The notes below the pieces were generated by a model, which made no database searches, was not told the DNA's origin, and was given only the letters and a program-made list of their open reading frames with translations. A program made the translations under genes and the position numbers. A stretch of DNA of 64,000 nucleotides. It comes from Pochonia chlamydosporia 170 (Eukaryota > Ascomycota > Sordariomycetes > Hypocreales > Clavicipitaceae). Positions 1 through 12,060 of the stretch are shown one piece after another. Every line of letters starts with the position of its first letter. Within the stretch, counting starts at the first letter, position 1. The stretch is taken from positions 3,472,001 to 3,536,000 of the forward strand of contig NC_035792.1 in the NCBI RefSeq assembly GCF_001653235.2, written 5' to 3'.

Positions 1-51
1 AAATGTGTCAGCATAAACAGCACACTCGCTTGTCCCTCTACGTCGTCTTAC

Positions 52-3000
52 CTTTGTGAGGAGATATGTCTCTGCAGATTGTATAGTCTTGGCCCAATTC
101 TGCGCTAGTTGTTGTATAAGGGGCAAGAGAAGATCCCAAGCGTCGTCAGGCACTTCTGCGTAATTCGACGTGCTGAAGAAGATTCTCGGCCCAGTGGCGC
201 TTTGCTCATCACTTTCGATACCCCTCGTGCCAAACATGTGGATCCAGGCAATCCCGCAGATTGTTGTGGAACGTCTCATGTCAAGCTCCGATGTGGGAGA
301 CAGAGTTGGCCAGGAAGCCTGAGATGAATTGTCCAAGACAACTGATGGAGTCGTGAACCGACAGTAGCAGAAGCCTAAGTTATGTTTGTTAGCGAACTTG
401 CATCAAAATTGCAAAATGGGTTTGAAGATGCTCTTGTGTGCTGGGTATCATACAAGTATTTGGCTCCAGGAGGCCCAGTGTTGACGCGGAAGGGACGTGG
501 TTTTCTTGTGACACCCATCGTCCACCTGTGCCCTTTGTCCAACACACACTCAATGTGCCAGTCGCAGCAGACTGAAATAGAACTCCGTCTCGCAAAATAC
601 TGTTGTTTGCAGTAGTCAAGTTAGTTTTCACGCACTAGTACAGATTACAAAATGTCGTAGCATACAAGATTCGTCTCGTCTTTGCATTTGATGCCATAGC
701 ATCATACTTGTCCTGTCCGGCTAAGACTATTTCTTCTTCGTATGGCATGGTGCTATCGGGCAGCATGTAGTGGCGGTAGTTTTGCGTCTGTGTATAGACC
801 CTTTGAAGCAGGGGGAAGTTTCCGGATCGGAGGTCGGGGTCCAATCTCTTTGACACAGTCGTAGATTCTGCGGCAATAATTTCCAGATGAGAGTTGAAAG
901 GGCCTGTTAATGTCGCTCTCCATTCAGTGGCGGGTATATCGGAAAGAAATTTTTGACCACTCGTTGGTAACAACTTGAGAGCTATCCGGCAGTCACGCTG
1001 CTGGATTGCCACATGTATAGGCAAAAGACCATTGGAGTCCTTGATATTCGCTCTCGCGCCGTAATGCAGTAGTTGTTCAACAGCTGATATATTTCCCTTG
1101 AGTACCGCGAGATGTAATGGAGTCCGTCTTGAGTTGTCCAGGGCGTCGATCCTGCCTCCAGCTGCAATGATTCTAAGTATGATCAGAGAGTCCCCAGAAA
1201 CCACAGCAGCGTGTAGACAGGTTCCGTATTGTCCTCCTGGTACGGTGGCATCGGCTCCGGAATCGAGGAGCAACTCCACTGTCTCAATGTCTCCCTTGCT
1301 GGCTGCAGCTTGGAGAGCTGTCCCAAATATCCCCCCCTGGAAATTCACATCTGCGCCAAGGTTGATAAGCTTGCGTACCAAGCCAGCTTTAGGATCCCCG
1401 ACAGATATAGCCGCTTGCAGAGCAGTCCAATGGAAGCCAGACTGACAATTGATTGAAGCCTTATGATGATTTAGTAAGTGATCTACCATTGCAGAGTCTT
1501 TTGAGGCAATGGCAGTCTGTAAAGGCGTCTCTAGCGCTGGTGATGGTGCATCAATCTGCGCTCCTCTTTTGATTAAGAAGTCAACCGATGCAACTCGCCC
1601 GTGACGAACGGCTGCTTGCAAAGCGGTCTGAAGTTCATCAGGCTCAAATGCCCCAATATAATCCCAGATTCGCTTCAGGATGTTAATATCTTCGAGCGTA
1701 GCCGATAGGTCGAGGGCATTGAGCCCTCCTAGTTGCACCCGAACTGTACTGCTAGCTCCATTGTCCAGTAGTAAGTTTACCAGATCGATGTCTGCCGTGG
1801 CCACAGCCTTGGCCAGTGGATATCTATTATGGCCATGTTCAAGGTCAACTTTAGCATGATGGATGCTGATGAGATCTCTTGCAAGCTCGTGGTGGAAGGA
1901 TAAAGCAGCTTCAACGATGCCGCCATGGATTCCACCAGATATGTTTACGTCAGCCCCAAGGGCGATAAGACGTCGTGCAACTCGATCTGATCTGTTGGCA
2001 ACAGCAGCTTGTAGAGATGAGCTATAGTCTCCGGCTTGAATATTAATGTCTTTTGTGTCCATATAATGCAAAAGCACATCCAAAATCTGGTCGCTGGGCT
2101 CACGGCCCGTGGCATGACAACCGCCGAAGACGGCTTGTAGGGGCGTTCCGTATTTCCCATCGACGATTCGCGGACTTGCACCGTTGACAAGTAATAAGTT
2201 TAGGAGCTCAATCTGGCTATTGACGTATGGCCAAAGACTAGGTCCAACGTAGTGAGCGGCTGCTTGAAGGGGAGTACCATATAGGCCACCTCGGGCGTTC
2301 ACATTTGCATCGTTTGCGAGTAACATCTTGACAAGCTCGAGTTGAATGCCGGGCTTTTCCTCCCATTCATGCCAAACGTCCTCAGTCATGCAAGCACAGT
2401 GCAAAATGGACCCATACCGTCCTTCATGTATCTTGTTAACGTCTGCGTTCGCATGGATGAGCTGGCGAACCACTTCAACGTCATGACGGAACACTGCAGC
2501 GTGCAAAGCTGTGCCGAATTTGCCCCCGTATGCGTTTACATTCGCTCCTTTGCCCAGCAGGATGGCTATTAGGGTTCCCCTGTCCGAGCCCTCGCAGGCA
2601 ACGGCGGCTTGGAGCGCAGAACCGTATTCGCCGCCTGTGACATTGACTTCGACACCGGCATTTAGGAGGTCTTGAACTATATGGACATGTCCATACAGCA
2701 CTGCAGCCTGAAGAGCGTTGCCATATCGCCCGCCTTGGGCGTTGACATCAGCCCCCTTGTCAAGGAGCAATTGCATAATGGCTGCGTGCCCACCATACGC
2801 GGCAGCTTGCAGAGGATACCCGAAGAAGGCCACGGCATTCCTTACACCTATCCCAATTTCTAGGAGGAACTCTACGACGTCCTTCTGCCCAAAAGAGCAT
2901 GCAACCTGAAGTGCAGCATCATACTGACCACCATCCGAGATTGTGCTCCCCCACTGCCGCCACAACTGTCGAACAATGTCCACTCTTCCATGAAGTGCAG

Positions 3001-3832
3001 CAGCGTGTAAGGTAACAGCAAAATCATTGGCTGGTATGTCTTCGTTGATTGCCTCGTTGAAGAGTCTTTGAAGGGTCTTTCGTTGTTGGTCGGAGCCCAT
3101 CTCCCTCCTGAGGAAAATGCGACGCGTTTGCATCAAATGTAAGGAATCGACGGCTGTCCCCAATCCGCCGCCTGGTACATCGACTCTCGCCCCCGACTCA
3201 ACTAGCCTCTTCACTATCAGAAAATGCTTGTTCTGTATAGCCAGTTGCAGTGCAGTCCCCAGGGGACCTGGTTCAGCATTGACATTAGCCTTGGATCGGA
3301 GAAGAGTGTCAACGAGCACTTCACTCCCCCGGAATGCAGCTATTTGTAGCGCTGTACCGTAAGCACCACCCGGAGCGTCGACGTCTGCTCCTTGTGCAAC
3401 GAGATCAGAAACGACACCAGCATTCCCGGCATAAGCGGCCGCTTGAAGGGCGGAACCGTACCGACCGCCGCAGATTGTGGCATCAGCGCCGTGCTTTAGA
3501 AGCAATGAGACAACCTCGCCCTGACCAGGACGGCAAGCAGCAGCTTGCAATGCAGATTGATAACAGCCTCCAGTGTCGTTGATATTAGCTCCTGCATCCA
3601 GAAGGAGGTCTATCAGGTCAAGCTCGCCATGGTAGGCAGCAGCCTGAAGACCGGTAGCAAAGTTCTCGTGTTGGTTATGAGGGCGTAATCCGGCACCATT
3701 GCGAATCAGATTTTCCGCTATTTGGTTGAATCCCTGAATTATGGCGCGCAAGAGTTGAAGGTCTTCATTAGGTACATGTACGGCTAGGGGACCAGGCTCG
3801 AGCGTAGGTAATGTTTGTGCTGTCTGGTCCAT
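52..3832 (-). CDS. Large ankyrin-repeat protein, 3' end outside the window
   Basis: This protein carries more than twenty ankyrin repeats from about residue 40 to 940, with the recurring core G-x-Y-G-x-A-L-Q-A-A followed by LLL-x-x-G-A-D-V-N. Such arrays are protein-binding scaffolds; the partner is unknown. The start at 3832 follows an in-frame stop. The first open stretch seems to end at 635, but two introns fit in phase and continue the frame. Exon 1 is 3832-666. Intron 665-600 has donor GTATGC, branch CTAAC and acceptor CAACAG. Exon 2 is 599-454. Intron 453-375 has donor GTATGA and branch GCTAAC. Exon 3 is 374-52, ending at a GTAAGA donor whose acceptor lies beyond the left edge. The product is therefore at least 1,212 residues with a non-ankyrin C-terminal region. 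No NACHT or other N-terminal domain is seen. Confidence is high for the ankyrin part and moderate for the extension. Confidence 0.8.
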
Positions 3833-4874
3833 TCCTCCAGCTTTGAAGACTCACGACGTAAGCTGGAAATTGTCAAAGCCACCCGAAAGCAGATTCTTGA
3901 ACCAGACCTTTGACAGTTGCCGTCGTAGGATTAAGTTTTTTAGAGAGTATGCTCCGAGGCAGTGCTCAGCATCGAAGGTTGGACAGCCTTTGGAGGGCCA
4001 GGTATCGGTCATTAGGCTGAGAGCTTCGGGCTTCCGGTTGACTTATGTCTTGGTGAATCCACGTCTAGCAACTGTCGAGAACTGTTCGCCTTCCAAGAGT
4101 CAACATGACGAAATTGCAACCGATGGTTACATATATTGTCAGACGTGGTTGTTATTTTGCGAGCGCCGAGCCCCTGTCAACCCCCTGCATCTCAGCCTTT
4201 GTACAACGGCTGAAGACTGAGGTAAGCCGACCTTGCATGTAGTTTCATTAGGTGCTCTTGGGCATTGACGGTTTGATCTGGCAGTGACAGGGCCATCGCG
4301 GCTCGCGGCTTCAGGCTGCCTTGGTGGTATGATTGGGAAATTCAGAAAATGAATGTATTGACTGGTTCATGTAATATTGGGGCATTGATACTTGACTGCT
4401 TGAAGTCATCAAATGTCATTTGATTACTAATCAAATAGGTAGGTACAGGCCTCAAGTGTGATTCAGTGCTGATTGAGCACCTGGCTGGCGTCAAGTTGCA
4501 CGCGCCAGACTGCTCCGTACTGAGTGCTAAATTGATGTCCTAAAGTACTTAAGTACGATTAGCTCCATCAAATGCTGGGCTGTTCCGGTCCAAGTCGGCA
4601 GATCCCCAAGCCATGCTGCAGATCCGAGTGACATCAAATTGATTATCGCGTCAGTGTCCCACGTCTCAACATCCCGTTCCACGCGCCACTTCAACATCGC
4701 AACCAGCAGCTGCCCACGCCATCGGCAATTTGCCAATAAAGCTCGCCATTCCGCACGTCCATGCACATATCGCAGCCGGCATTATTCAAAAGGACAAATC
4801 TCTTCCCTCTATTCCTCCCGTTCTAGGGCATGGCCGTCCGTCTCGGGTCACCGACCAGGTAGACTCAGCGCAAC
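3833..4874. other. Intergenic, shared divergent promoter region
   Basis: About 1 kb lies between the divergent starts of the ankyrin gene and the CENP-T gene, so it presumably holds both promoters. Open frames here are short and show no recognisable motif. No RNA gene or repeat was seen. Confidence 0.6.
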
Positions 4875-6661
4875 ATGGAGTCGTCACCGAGAAATGTCGA
4901 TTCTTCACGAACCAAGACTCCAATACGAACACCCACCGCCGCCAGAACTCCAGCGAGCCGTCGTGCTTTCAGTGCCGAACCGCCGTCGTCACGTCCTTCC
5001 GCTGTTTACACGCCACTTGACCGCAATTCCACCCGCGAGCTTCTCAATTCTGTCCGTCAAGGTGTTTCTGCATCTGGACGCCGTAACAATGCTCCCACGC
5101 CTCATGCAAAGGCCGCTCGTCAGGCTCTCGACCAACGTCGTAATGCCCTGCTCACACCAGGTAAAATTAGGCGCCAGAGCCTGGTAGAACAGAGAGAGAC
5201 CCCCATGGGCATCTTGGGACATTTAGCCTCAGTGTTGGCACCCGGTAGCAAGCCTATACTCTCTTCATCACCACCCCAAGGCAAGCGGTCGAGCTTCGCG
5301 CCAATCCCAGAGGTGGACGATGATGTTGACGATGCCGACCTGCCCAGACCACCACGTTTTTCTCTACCAATCGACCAAGACGACGAATCTGACCTGATAC
5401 CGCCCCGTTCATCTGGCTTGGAATCAGAGACAAACACCCTGCCGTTTGTTGACAGACCTGAAGGACCTCGGCGAGCCTACAGCGAGCAGCCGAGTATATC
5501 GAGACCTAGCTTTAGTGGTGGTCTTGATAGTGATGTCTTTGACCCTAACGAAGTCACTGCCGATATTGGACGCCCATCCGACTTCTTCCCTGAGTCATTA
5601 CTAGCCAATATCCAGGCTCAGGCAAACGCAGGTGCTGATCGAACATTTACCCGGTATGGTGCTACCCGTTTTTTTTTCTCCCGGGGTATATTTGCTGACA
5701 TGCAACAGGATTGATGATGATGTGACACAAAACACCATCGGCGGACGCGACAGTGGATTTGGGCTACAAGTACCTCCTGGCGCTGGAGATTCAACTTTTT
5801 ATATGTCTGACCCTCCCCAAGATGGCGGTGCTACATCTCCCATCGTGGAGAAATCAATAATTGAGGCAGGCGCAAGTAACGCCGCTAGTCGAGGTGGTGT
5901 AGGCAACGTCACCCTGCCGGATACGCCAGGGCCAGCTGACATCGGCGGCGGCGGCGGCGATGATGATGATGATGATGATGATGATCGTAATATGCCGGAC
6001 GTGTACGCTGATTCTGATCCGGATCTGGACCCTGGGCTTGAACCAGAGCCCGTGGAGGGCGAGGACGAAGACGGCGTCGAGCCAGTTGTGGAAGAGCTTG
6101 AGGGCGAACAGTCAGTTGATGAGGGTGAGCTAATCGACCCTTCGTCTGCAGTAAGGCCCGCCAGAGAGCGATCAAAGCCCAAGAAACGCCAACGAAGGAT
6201 ATCAAAGCATGGCATAGAATATCCTGCGTTGCCGCCGACGTTTGTCAAAAGAGTAGCCCAAACAGCACTCCAGTCGTCCGGTCTGAGTAACCCCCGAGTA
6301 TCAACGGATACGCTCACTGCATTGACCCAAGCTTCAGAGTGGTTCTTTGAACAGCTGGGCGACGATTTGGGTGCTTATGCGAATCACGCCAAGCGGAAAA
6401 TCATCGAAGAGAGTGACGTGGCGACCTTGATGAGACGGTATGTTGAATTACAGCGCCATGTCCATACTGAGTTTGCATGAGTTTCTAACTGTATCCAGAC
6501 AACGCCAGATTACATCCGACAGCACAATGTTCTCACTAGCACAGAGACATCTCCCAAGAGAGTTACTGCAAGAGCTGAGAATGCCAATTCAAAGTGTGGG
6601 GGCACGTCGCAAGAGATTACGAGATGAGGAAACTACCGAGGCTAGCTCTACGACATCATGA
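4875..6661 (+). CDS. CENP-T/Cnn1 inner-kinetochore histone-fold protein
   Basis: CENP-T is part of the constitutive centromere-associated network; it pairs with CENP-W and recruits the Ndc80 complex. Exons 4875-5653, 5709-6437 and 6499-6661 join in phase into 556 residues. The diagnostic part is the C-terminal histone fold, about residues 432-510, followed by a conserved tail containing LPRELLQELRMP. The N-terminus has clustered Thr-Pro/Ser-Pro sites (TPIRTPTAARTP and others), as expected for CDK-regulated Ndc80 recruitment. It also has a TPMGILGHLASVLAP segment that resembles fungal CENP-T relatives (recalled, not searched). The middle is acidic and disordered, with Gly and Asp runs coded by GGC and GAT trinucleotide repeats at about 5943-5984. 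Both introns are 55-61 bases with standard sites. Confidence 0.9.
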
Positions 6662-6781
6662 GCTTGTCCGATGGTATTGTATTATTACAAGATTGAAAGG
6701 TGTATATCCGCGAAGGATGTGTCGACACCTGGATATTGTGTTTTTATGGCTAATGTTACAGGAATACCCACGGCGTCGCTC

Positions 6782-7932
6782 TTAAAAGTTTTTAGTAGCT
6801 TGGACGCGGCGTGTGATGCTAGATGCTGGCTTTTTGAGGACCATGAACAACATGATTGCGGTGGCTACGGATAATCCGTACCTAAATTAATGTCAGCAAC
6901 GATGCGGAATGCTACGAGTTTTGTCATGCAAAATAAGATGCTTGCCAGGCAGAGACGTACCATGTGAATATGTACTGTGCATGATTGTTTCGTAAGTTGA
7001 CCTCTGCCGCTCGTCCGTATGGAATACCCCGTGCTTCAAAGTCCATCATTTTCATGAACTCGGGTTCTAGCAAAGTTAGCAATTCTAACCTTGAACAACC
7101 ACTATTGATAGCCTCCAACGTACCCATTGTAACTTCCACCCAGACAGGTTGACTCCCTGTCAGTTCTGCCATCTGCTTCACATCCGGGAAATAAAACTGG
7201 CCCTTTTCCGGCCGATTCTCCGGCGTAAACATGTTCTTCTTCCAAGGTTCCCGTAACAGCCCCTCGACCGTGACTTTGCCCTTTGGTAAGCTATCCGGTC
7301 GGGTCCTTGGGTCTCTGTGCGCCTTGTTGATCCAGCCTCTGTTCACCAAGATGGTGGTGCCGTTTTCGCGCTCCAACGGCGTGACGACCATGTATCCGTC
7401 TTTGCCGTCGCGCATGCGCGGTCCGATGAGCATTTCCTGATCATGTCGAAATGTACCAGTGGCGTAGACTCGGCGGTAATCGAATTCATGGATGGCGGAA
7501 GGGTCAATTGTAGGCGGGAGGGGGAGAGGGTCGCGAACGAGTCGGTCTTCGAATTTGGCGATGAGTTCGGTTTTCCAACCGAGGCGCTGGACTTGCCATG
7601 TTCCAAGGGCAAAGGCCGTGATGGGGATGAGAGCTGCAGGATTGTGAGTGCTGCGGAAGATGAATGTGCTTGGTGGGAAATGACGTACCTAGCAGAATGA
7701 TTCCTGGCCCATGGCGCTTACCGGCGCGAACTATTTGTGGTGGTGCGTCGAGAATTGATGTGAAGTTGGGGTCGTCAGCGGCTTGCTTGTCTGCTCGACG
7801 GGAGGTATTGGTGAATTGGCGATGGAGCGGTCGTGTGAATGCAGACCGTGTTGCTCTAGGTGTAGATTGGCAAAGCCTTTGTGATATATTGGCGGCGCGC
7901 AGGGTTCGCACGAAGCTATTTGGGCAGTTCAT
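6782..7932 (-). CDS. shy1: SURF1/Shy1 cytochrome c oxidase assembly factor
   Basis: This is the mitochondrial inner-membrane assembly factor for complex IV. Four exons, 7932-7689, 7633-7124, 7066-6961 and 6881-6782, join in phase into 319 residues. The N-terminus is Arg/Ser-rich and lacks acids, like a mitochondrial presequence. A first membrane segment spans the exon 1/2 junction (ILLALIPITAFALGTWQ). It is followed by the family core, including ILVNRGWI, EVNLRNNHAQYIFTWY and a second membrane segment near the C-terminus. The last exon is easily missed: without it the frame ends falsely near 6924. A longer in-frame start at 8145 exists, but 7932 gives the better targeting peptide. The gene is tail-to-tail with CENP-T, with 120 bases between stop codons. 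Confidence 0.93.
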
Positions 7933-8477
7933 GTCGATGTGCTGCCTCCGCGAATCTGCAACATCAGTTGAAAAAGTGGCGTATCGAGTATGCCCATAAA
8001 TGTTGGAAGTCGGCTCAAGATGATGTCGGAGCTTTTGGATGTTCGGCCCCACTATGACTTTTTGAGCCAGGACTTTGGCCATGGTTTTGGCCCACCGCCT
8101 GCCTAAGGCGGCCAACAAGTTCGTGTCCTCAGCGTCAGATGTCATGGGGAGCTCAACTGTTGACGTTGACCCAAACTTACTTCGTCTGTCTTACTGATTG
8201 AATTTGTCAGTCGAGAGCTCCGATTCTCACCACCAGCACAAATTCTGCTCCGGTACCTTCTTCATCTTGTCATGAGATAACGAACCAGTTGTCTTCCGAG
8301 TTTTCATCTCTTCGGATCAATTTGGTCTGTGCAAGCCAACCAGCTCGCCGGTGAACCAAGTTCACGCCCCTCCTTCGCCCACCACGTGGCGTTGACAAGA
8401 TCAGCATTACACCCAAACATATTGCCACAATTGTTCAACATTGCACGTTTCTTTGAACACTGGAGAAATCAAGAACC

Positions 8478-9941
8478 ATGTTTTACGAGGGTTCCCTGCA
8501 GGAAGGCATTTCTACGGCTGTCGGACAGCAGAAATCGGTCTTTTGCTTTGTGACGAGTAAGTACGGCTGGTGAGCCCAACAATGAAGCTATGTGCTGACT
8601 TAGGACAGATGACAATGACGAAAGCAAGACTTGGGAGAATGAGTTTCTGCAAGACCCCTCTGTACGCTTTACTCAAGCTGTGTCTACAATGTTCTCACAC
8701 TGACCCTTTATAGCTCAACGATGTCATCGCTAAGCAGGCGGTGGCTTTGCGCCTCACAGCTGGTTCAGATGAAGCCGGCTACCTTGCCCAAATCTTTCCG
8801 CTGCCCCAGACGCCCACAATCGTCATTATGAAGCATGGCGAGCTGAAGGAGTATATTGCTGCGGGGACTACTAAAGAAGACTTCCTTCGTCGTGTCCAAA
8901 ACTCGTTTAATATTCATCCGCCACCAGCCGCACAACCGTCCACGGATGCAGGTTCATCCTCCCCTCCTACAGCTTCAACCTCAACCGGTGTTCCCCCAAC
9001 TGTGGAAAGATCAGATACTGTGCGCCGTGTCCTAGAAGAGCGGGCTGCGAAATTACAAGCTGAAAGAGAGGCTGCTGAGAAGAAGGCTAAAGAGGAGCGG
9101 GCAAGGAAGAAGGCCAAAGCCGCTGTGGAGGGTGTGGAAACAAACAAGCAAGCGGAATTGTTGAAAAAGAAGAAACTGCAGGAATCTGAAGACCGGAAGC
9201 GAATCCTGAAGCGCATTCAGGATGATAAAGAGGAACGACGCAATCGGGCGGCACAACGAGAGCAGCAGAGGATGGAAATTCAGTCAAGGAGTGACTCTTC
9301 CTCACCGATAGCCACCGCACCCGCGTCTCGTGTGCCATCGACAACCAGGATTGGCAATGTCACCTCGATACAAGTGCGGTTGTTTGATGGATCGACTATT
9401 CGATCACGGTTCAAGACATCTGATCCTGTCAAGGAGGTTCGAAAATGGGTCGATGAAAATAGAACTGATGGCGAGCTGCCGTACGCTTTCAAACAGCTGC
9501 TTACGCCACTGCCCAACAGACCGGTAGACGAAACAGAGGAGAACAAGTCTCTTGGGGAGATTGGCTTGGCTCCATCATCGACTCTTATTCTGGTCCCTGT
9601 TCGAAGCTTTGCTTCTGCGTATAACGGCTCCTCAGAAGGATTGTTTTCTCGATTTCTGGGGTTGATAATAGGCTTCCTCAACTGGCTCCTCGGACTTTTT
9701 CTAGGTGGAACCAACGGCAACGCCAGCTCGGAGACTGCGTCCGAGCAAGCGGAATCAGCATCGTCACAAGTCAAGAACCGTCGCGTCCGCGGATTTGATA
9801 ACCCTAATGATCGACCACGAGACCATCAACTATATAATGGGAATTCGGTACGATGAAGTATCTCCTCTTACTTCAACTAACACACGACTAACATTGTTAC
9901 AGTTAAATTTTGAGCCACGGCCCGACGAGGACGAAAAGTAG
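8478..9941 (+). CDS. UBX-domain protein with thioredoxin-like N-terminus and membrane hairpin (UBXN4/erasin type)
   Basis: Proteins of this kind tether Cdc48/p97 to the ER in ER-associated degradation. Exons 8478-8556, 8609-8661, 8714-9847 and 9903-9941 join into 434 residues. Residues about 1-120 look like the thioredoxin-like domain that opens UBXN4. It is followed by a Ser/Pro linker and a Lys/Glu/Ala-rich coiled coil (about 145-230). The UBX domain lies at about 260-338, opening with IQVRLFDGSTIRSRF. A hydrophobic hairpin, FLGLIIGFLNWLLGLFLGG, follows at about 355-375, then a polar tail. The domain order matches UBXN4. The second intron acceptor was set to 8608 because only GACAG keeps the frame; a nearer TTAG would shift it. 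The ER location is inferred from the hydrophobic stretch. Confidence 0.87.
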
Positions 9942-10359
9942 CTGCGTAGGTGGACTTTTGTAAGCATAATGTATATCAGCCGAGAAAACATAGTTACATG
10001 AATAAGATGTTGAACCGAGCATTCAGCAATTAGGGAATAGCATAGCACATTTGGATCGATATCTGCACAATGCAAATATGGTCTCGCAGTTTATGACTAG
10101 CTACCATGGTTATAACAAGTGCGAGACGAACACGCCGATGCCAACCGTGACTTTTTGCCATCTTAAGAGGTGATTTGAATGCCCCAAGAGCGGGGATGCC
10201 ATCTATAATACAATACAAATCCAACCGATCTACATCGACGCAGATTTGCAGGACAACCCCAGTTCATCAACTATGCAGTAACCTCATACACTTCCATAGC
10301 AGCCGCATGACATTGACACAAAAACACTCTCATCGCCCTGCTCCAAGCCACGACTCTCC
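9942..10359. other. Convergent 3' UTR interval
   Basis: About 420 bases lie between the stops of two convergent genes (the UBX protein and MIX17). This would be 3' UTR sequence. No open frame or structured element stood out. Confidence 0.6.
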
Positions 10360-10906
10360 TTAGTACTGGCTAGCAGCGGCCTGGCAAGCCTTCAACTGCT
10401 CCAAGTACCAGTTGCAGATCTGCATATTGCCACTATTATCATCCATGCACTTGGTGAACTGCTGCGTAGCGGCCTGGCAGTTGTTACCCCATTCCTGCTG
10501 CTGTTGCGTGGCCTGCGCTTGTACGGGCTGGGGAGCAGGTTCGGAGGAGCCGCCGGAGAAGAAGCCACCGATGGCGTGGCCGACAGACGAGCCGATGGCA
10601 ACACCACTGATCAAGGTTAGTTTTTCACGATTCATCAAGACATGAGGCCTAGGTGATGGCGAGAGAATTCGACGCCTAGAGTGATTCGTATACGTACGCT
10701 GCAGTGCTGGCCATCTGGCCGAACAGTCCTGGGCCCTGGGAGGCAGCGGGTGCGGGAGCCATTTGTTGAGGAGCACCGTGCTGAGGACCGGCCATGGTGG
10801 TCGCCGGACGCTGCTGTTGAGGCATCGGGTTTGAAGCAGGGACCGTGGGACGGGTGGGAGCCCTTGAAGGGGCGGGAGCGCGACCGGCGGATCTGTTGCG
10901 AGGCAT
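10360..10906 (-). CDS. mix17: MIX17/CHCHD2-family twin CX9C mitochondrial protein
   Basis: This is a small intermembrane-space protein of the CHCHD2/CHCHD10/Mix17 family, imported through the Mia40 disulfide relay. Exons 10906-10698 and 10606-10360 join in phase into 151 residues. The N-terminus is Arg/Ala/Pro-rich (targeting-like). A Gly-rich hydrophobic segment, AGVAIGSSVGHAIGGFF, spans the splice junction. The CHCH domain has two CX9C motifs, Cys113/Cys123 and Cys134/Cys144. Length and order match the family. Confidence 0.93.
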
Positions 10907-11394
10907 GGTGTGATGTTGTGGTTTGGTGGTTGTGGGAGTGATGGGAGGATGTCAAATGAAATGTGAAAGGAAGAAGCTGGGAGAAGAGTTGGCGATGTTT
11001 CTGGATCGGAGCGCAATCTGGCCAATGGGAGGGTGTGGGTTTGTCGGCGTGGGTCGGGTGGCCTCGGTAGAGTTATGGCAAGGGTCCAGGGCAGTGGCGG
11101 ATGGGATTGAGTGTGAATTTCGCATGACTTGAAGGAGGTATATGATGGTATTGGCTGTTGTTTTAGTTTTGAGACCACATTGTAGGGTTCATTGTTCAAG
11201 TTATCGTGCCGTTGTGGTAATAAATTTGCAACTTTGTGTCGTTAAAGTCTACTCTAATCAACCTTTTCCAAACGCCTTGCCTAAACCATGATTAAACCAA
11301 CACAAAAGGATGAGAACCATCCCGTTCTCAAAGTAAAACTCAGTTTCCCAAATGTCGATTCTCAATATCGAATCCTCACCAAAATACCACATTC
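10907..11394. other. Intergenic, MIX17 promoter side
   Basis: About 490 bases lie between the MIX17 start and the Lrp1 stop; both genes read on the minus strand. The interval should contain the MIX17 promoter and the Lrp1 3' UTR. Nothing else is recognised. Confidence 0.55.
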
Positions 11395-12060
11395 CTAACC
11401 CTGTTTACCCCTCCCTCGTCCCTTTTGCTTCCTCTTCTTACTCGCCTGTGCATCACTCGCTGATGCTCCCGACGCAGAATCATCTGCAGTTCGCTTCTTA
11501 CCCTCCACAGATTTAAGCAGCGCCTTTGCTCGCTCCTCAGCAATCTTCTCAGCCAGCCTACTGCTAATAGACTTGTTGTCCGCCTACATAACACTCGCGC
11601 CGTTAGTTCTTGTTCGAAGCTTCCAACGTAATCTTCAGGTAAGAAGGGTCACATACCAGGTCTGCCTTCAAGACCCGAGCCGCAGCCTCTTGGTTCACAA
11701 CCAGACTTCTCTGCGCTTCCGGCTCCTCAGCCGTCTTGATCTTGCTGAAGTACTGCTGCACACGTTTCAACTCTGCGTATACAGCGTGGTTCTGGGCATC
11801 CGCGCCCTGTAATCGCAGATAGGCTGTCGCAGGGGTTAGCGTACCATCTCGTTAGAAAGGTGGAAATGCGGCGACTCACAAAAGAGAAGTGACTCGATGG
11901 AATATGCCGTGAGCGAGAAGAGCTTGGCTTTATCGAGGAGTGGTAATTGAGAGGCTCTTTCATTCAGGTTGGTGAGTAGAGGCTCCAACGCATCTTCAAG
12001 ATTGTCCAGCTGCGAATCTAGCTTGTCTAGATCGGGGAGAATGTCTTTGACGTCGCTCAT
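11395..12060 (-). CDS. lrp1: Exosome cofactor Lrp1/Rrp47 (C1D family)
   Basis: This is a nuclear partner of the Rrp6 exoribonuclease in 3' processing of rRNA, snRNA and snoRNA. Exons 12060-11880, 11823-11657 and 11583-11395 join in phase into 178 residues. The N-terminal half is the helical Sas10/C1D domain, with the conserved element SYLRLQGADAQNHAVYAEL lying directly after the first junction. The C-terminus is a basic tail (KKRKQKGRGRGKQG), as expected for RNA contact. All three exons read the same family, so the structure is well supported. Confidence 0.88.

Noticed and set aside
5799..6317. Long antisense frames over the CENP-T acidic region
   Set aside because: They are shadows of GAT/GAC repeats read as Ser or His runs on the other strand; the CENP-T frame carries the conserved domain.
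7504..8145. Longer start for SURF1 at 8145
   Set aside because: The extra 71 residues precede, and would bury, a good mitochondrial presequence that starts at 7932.
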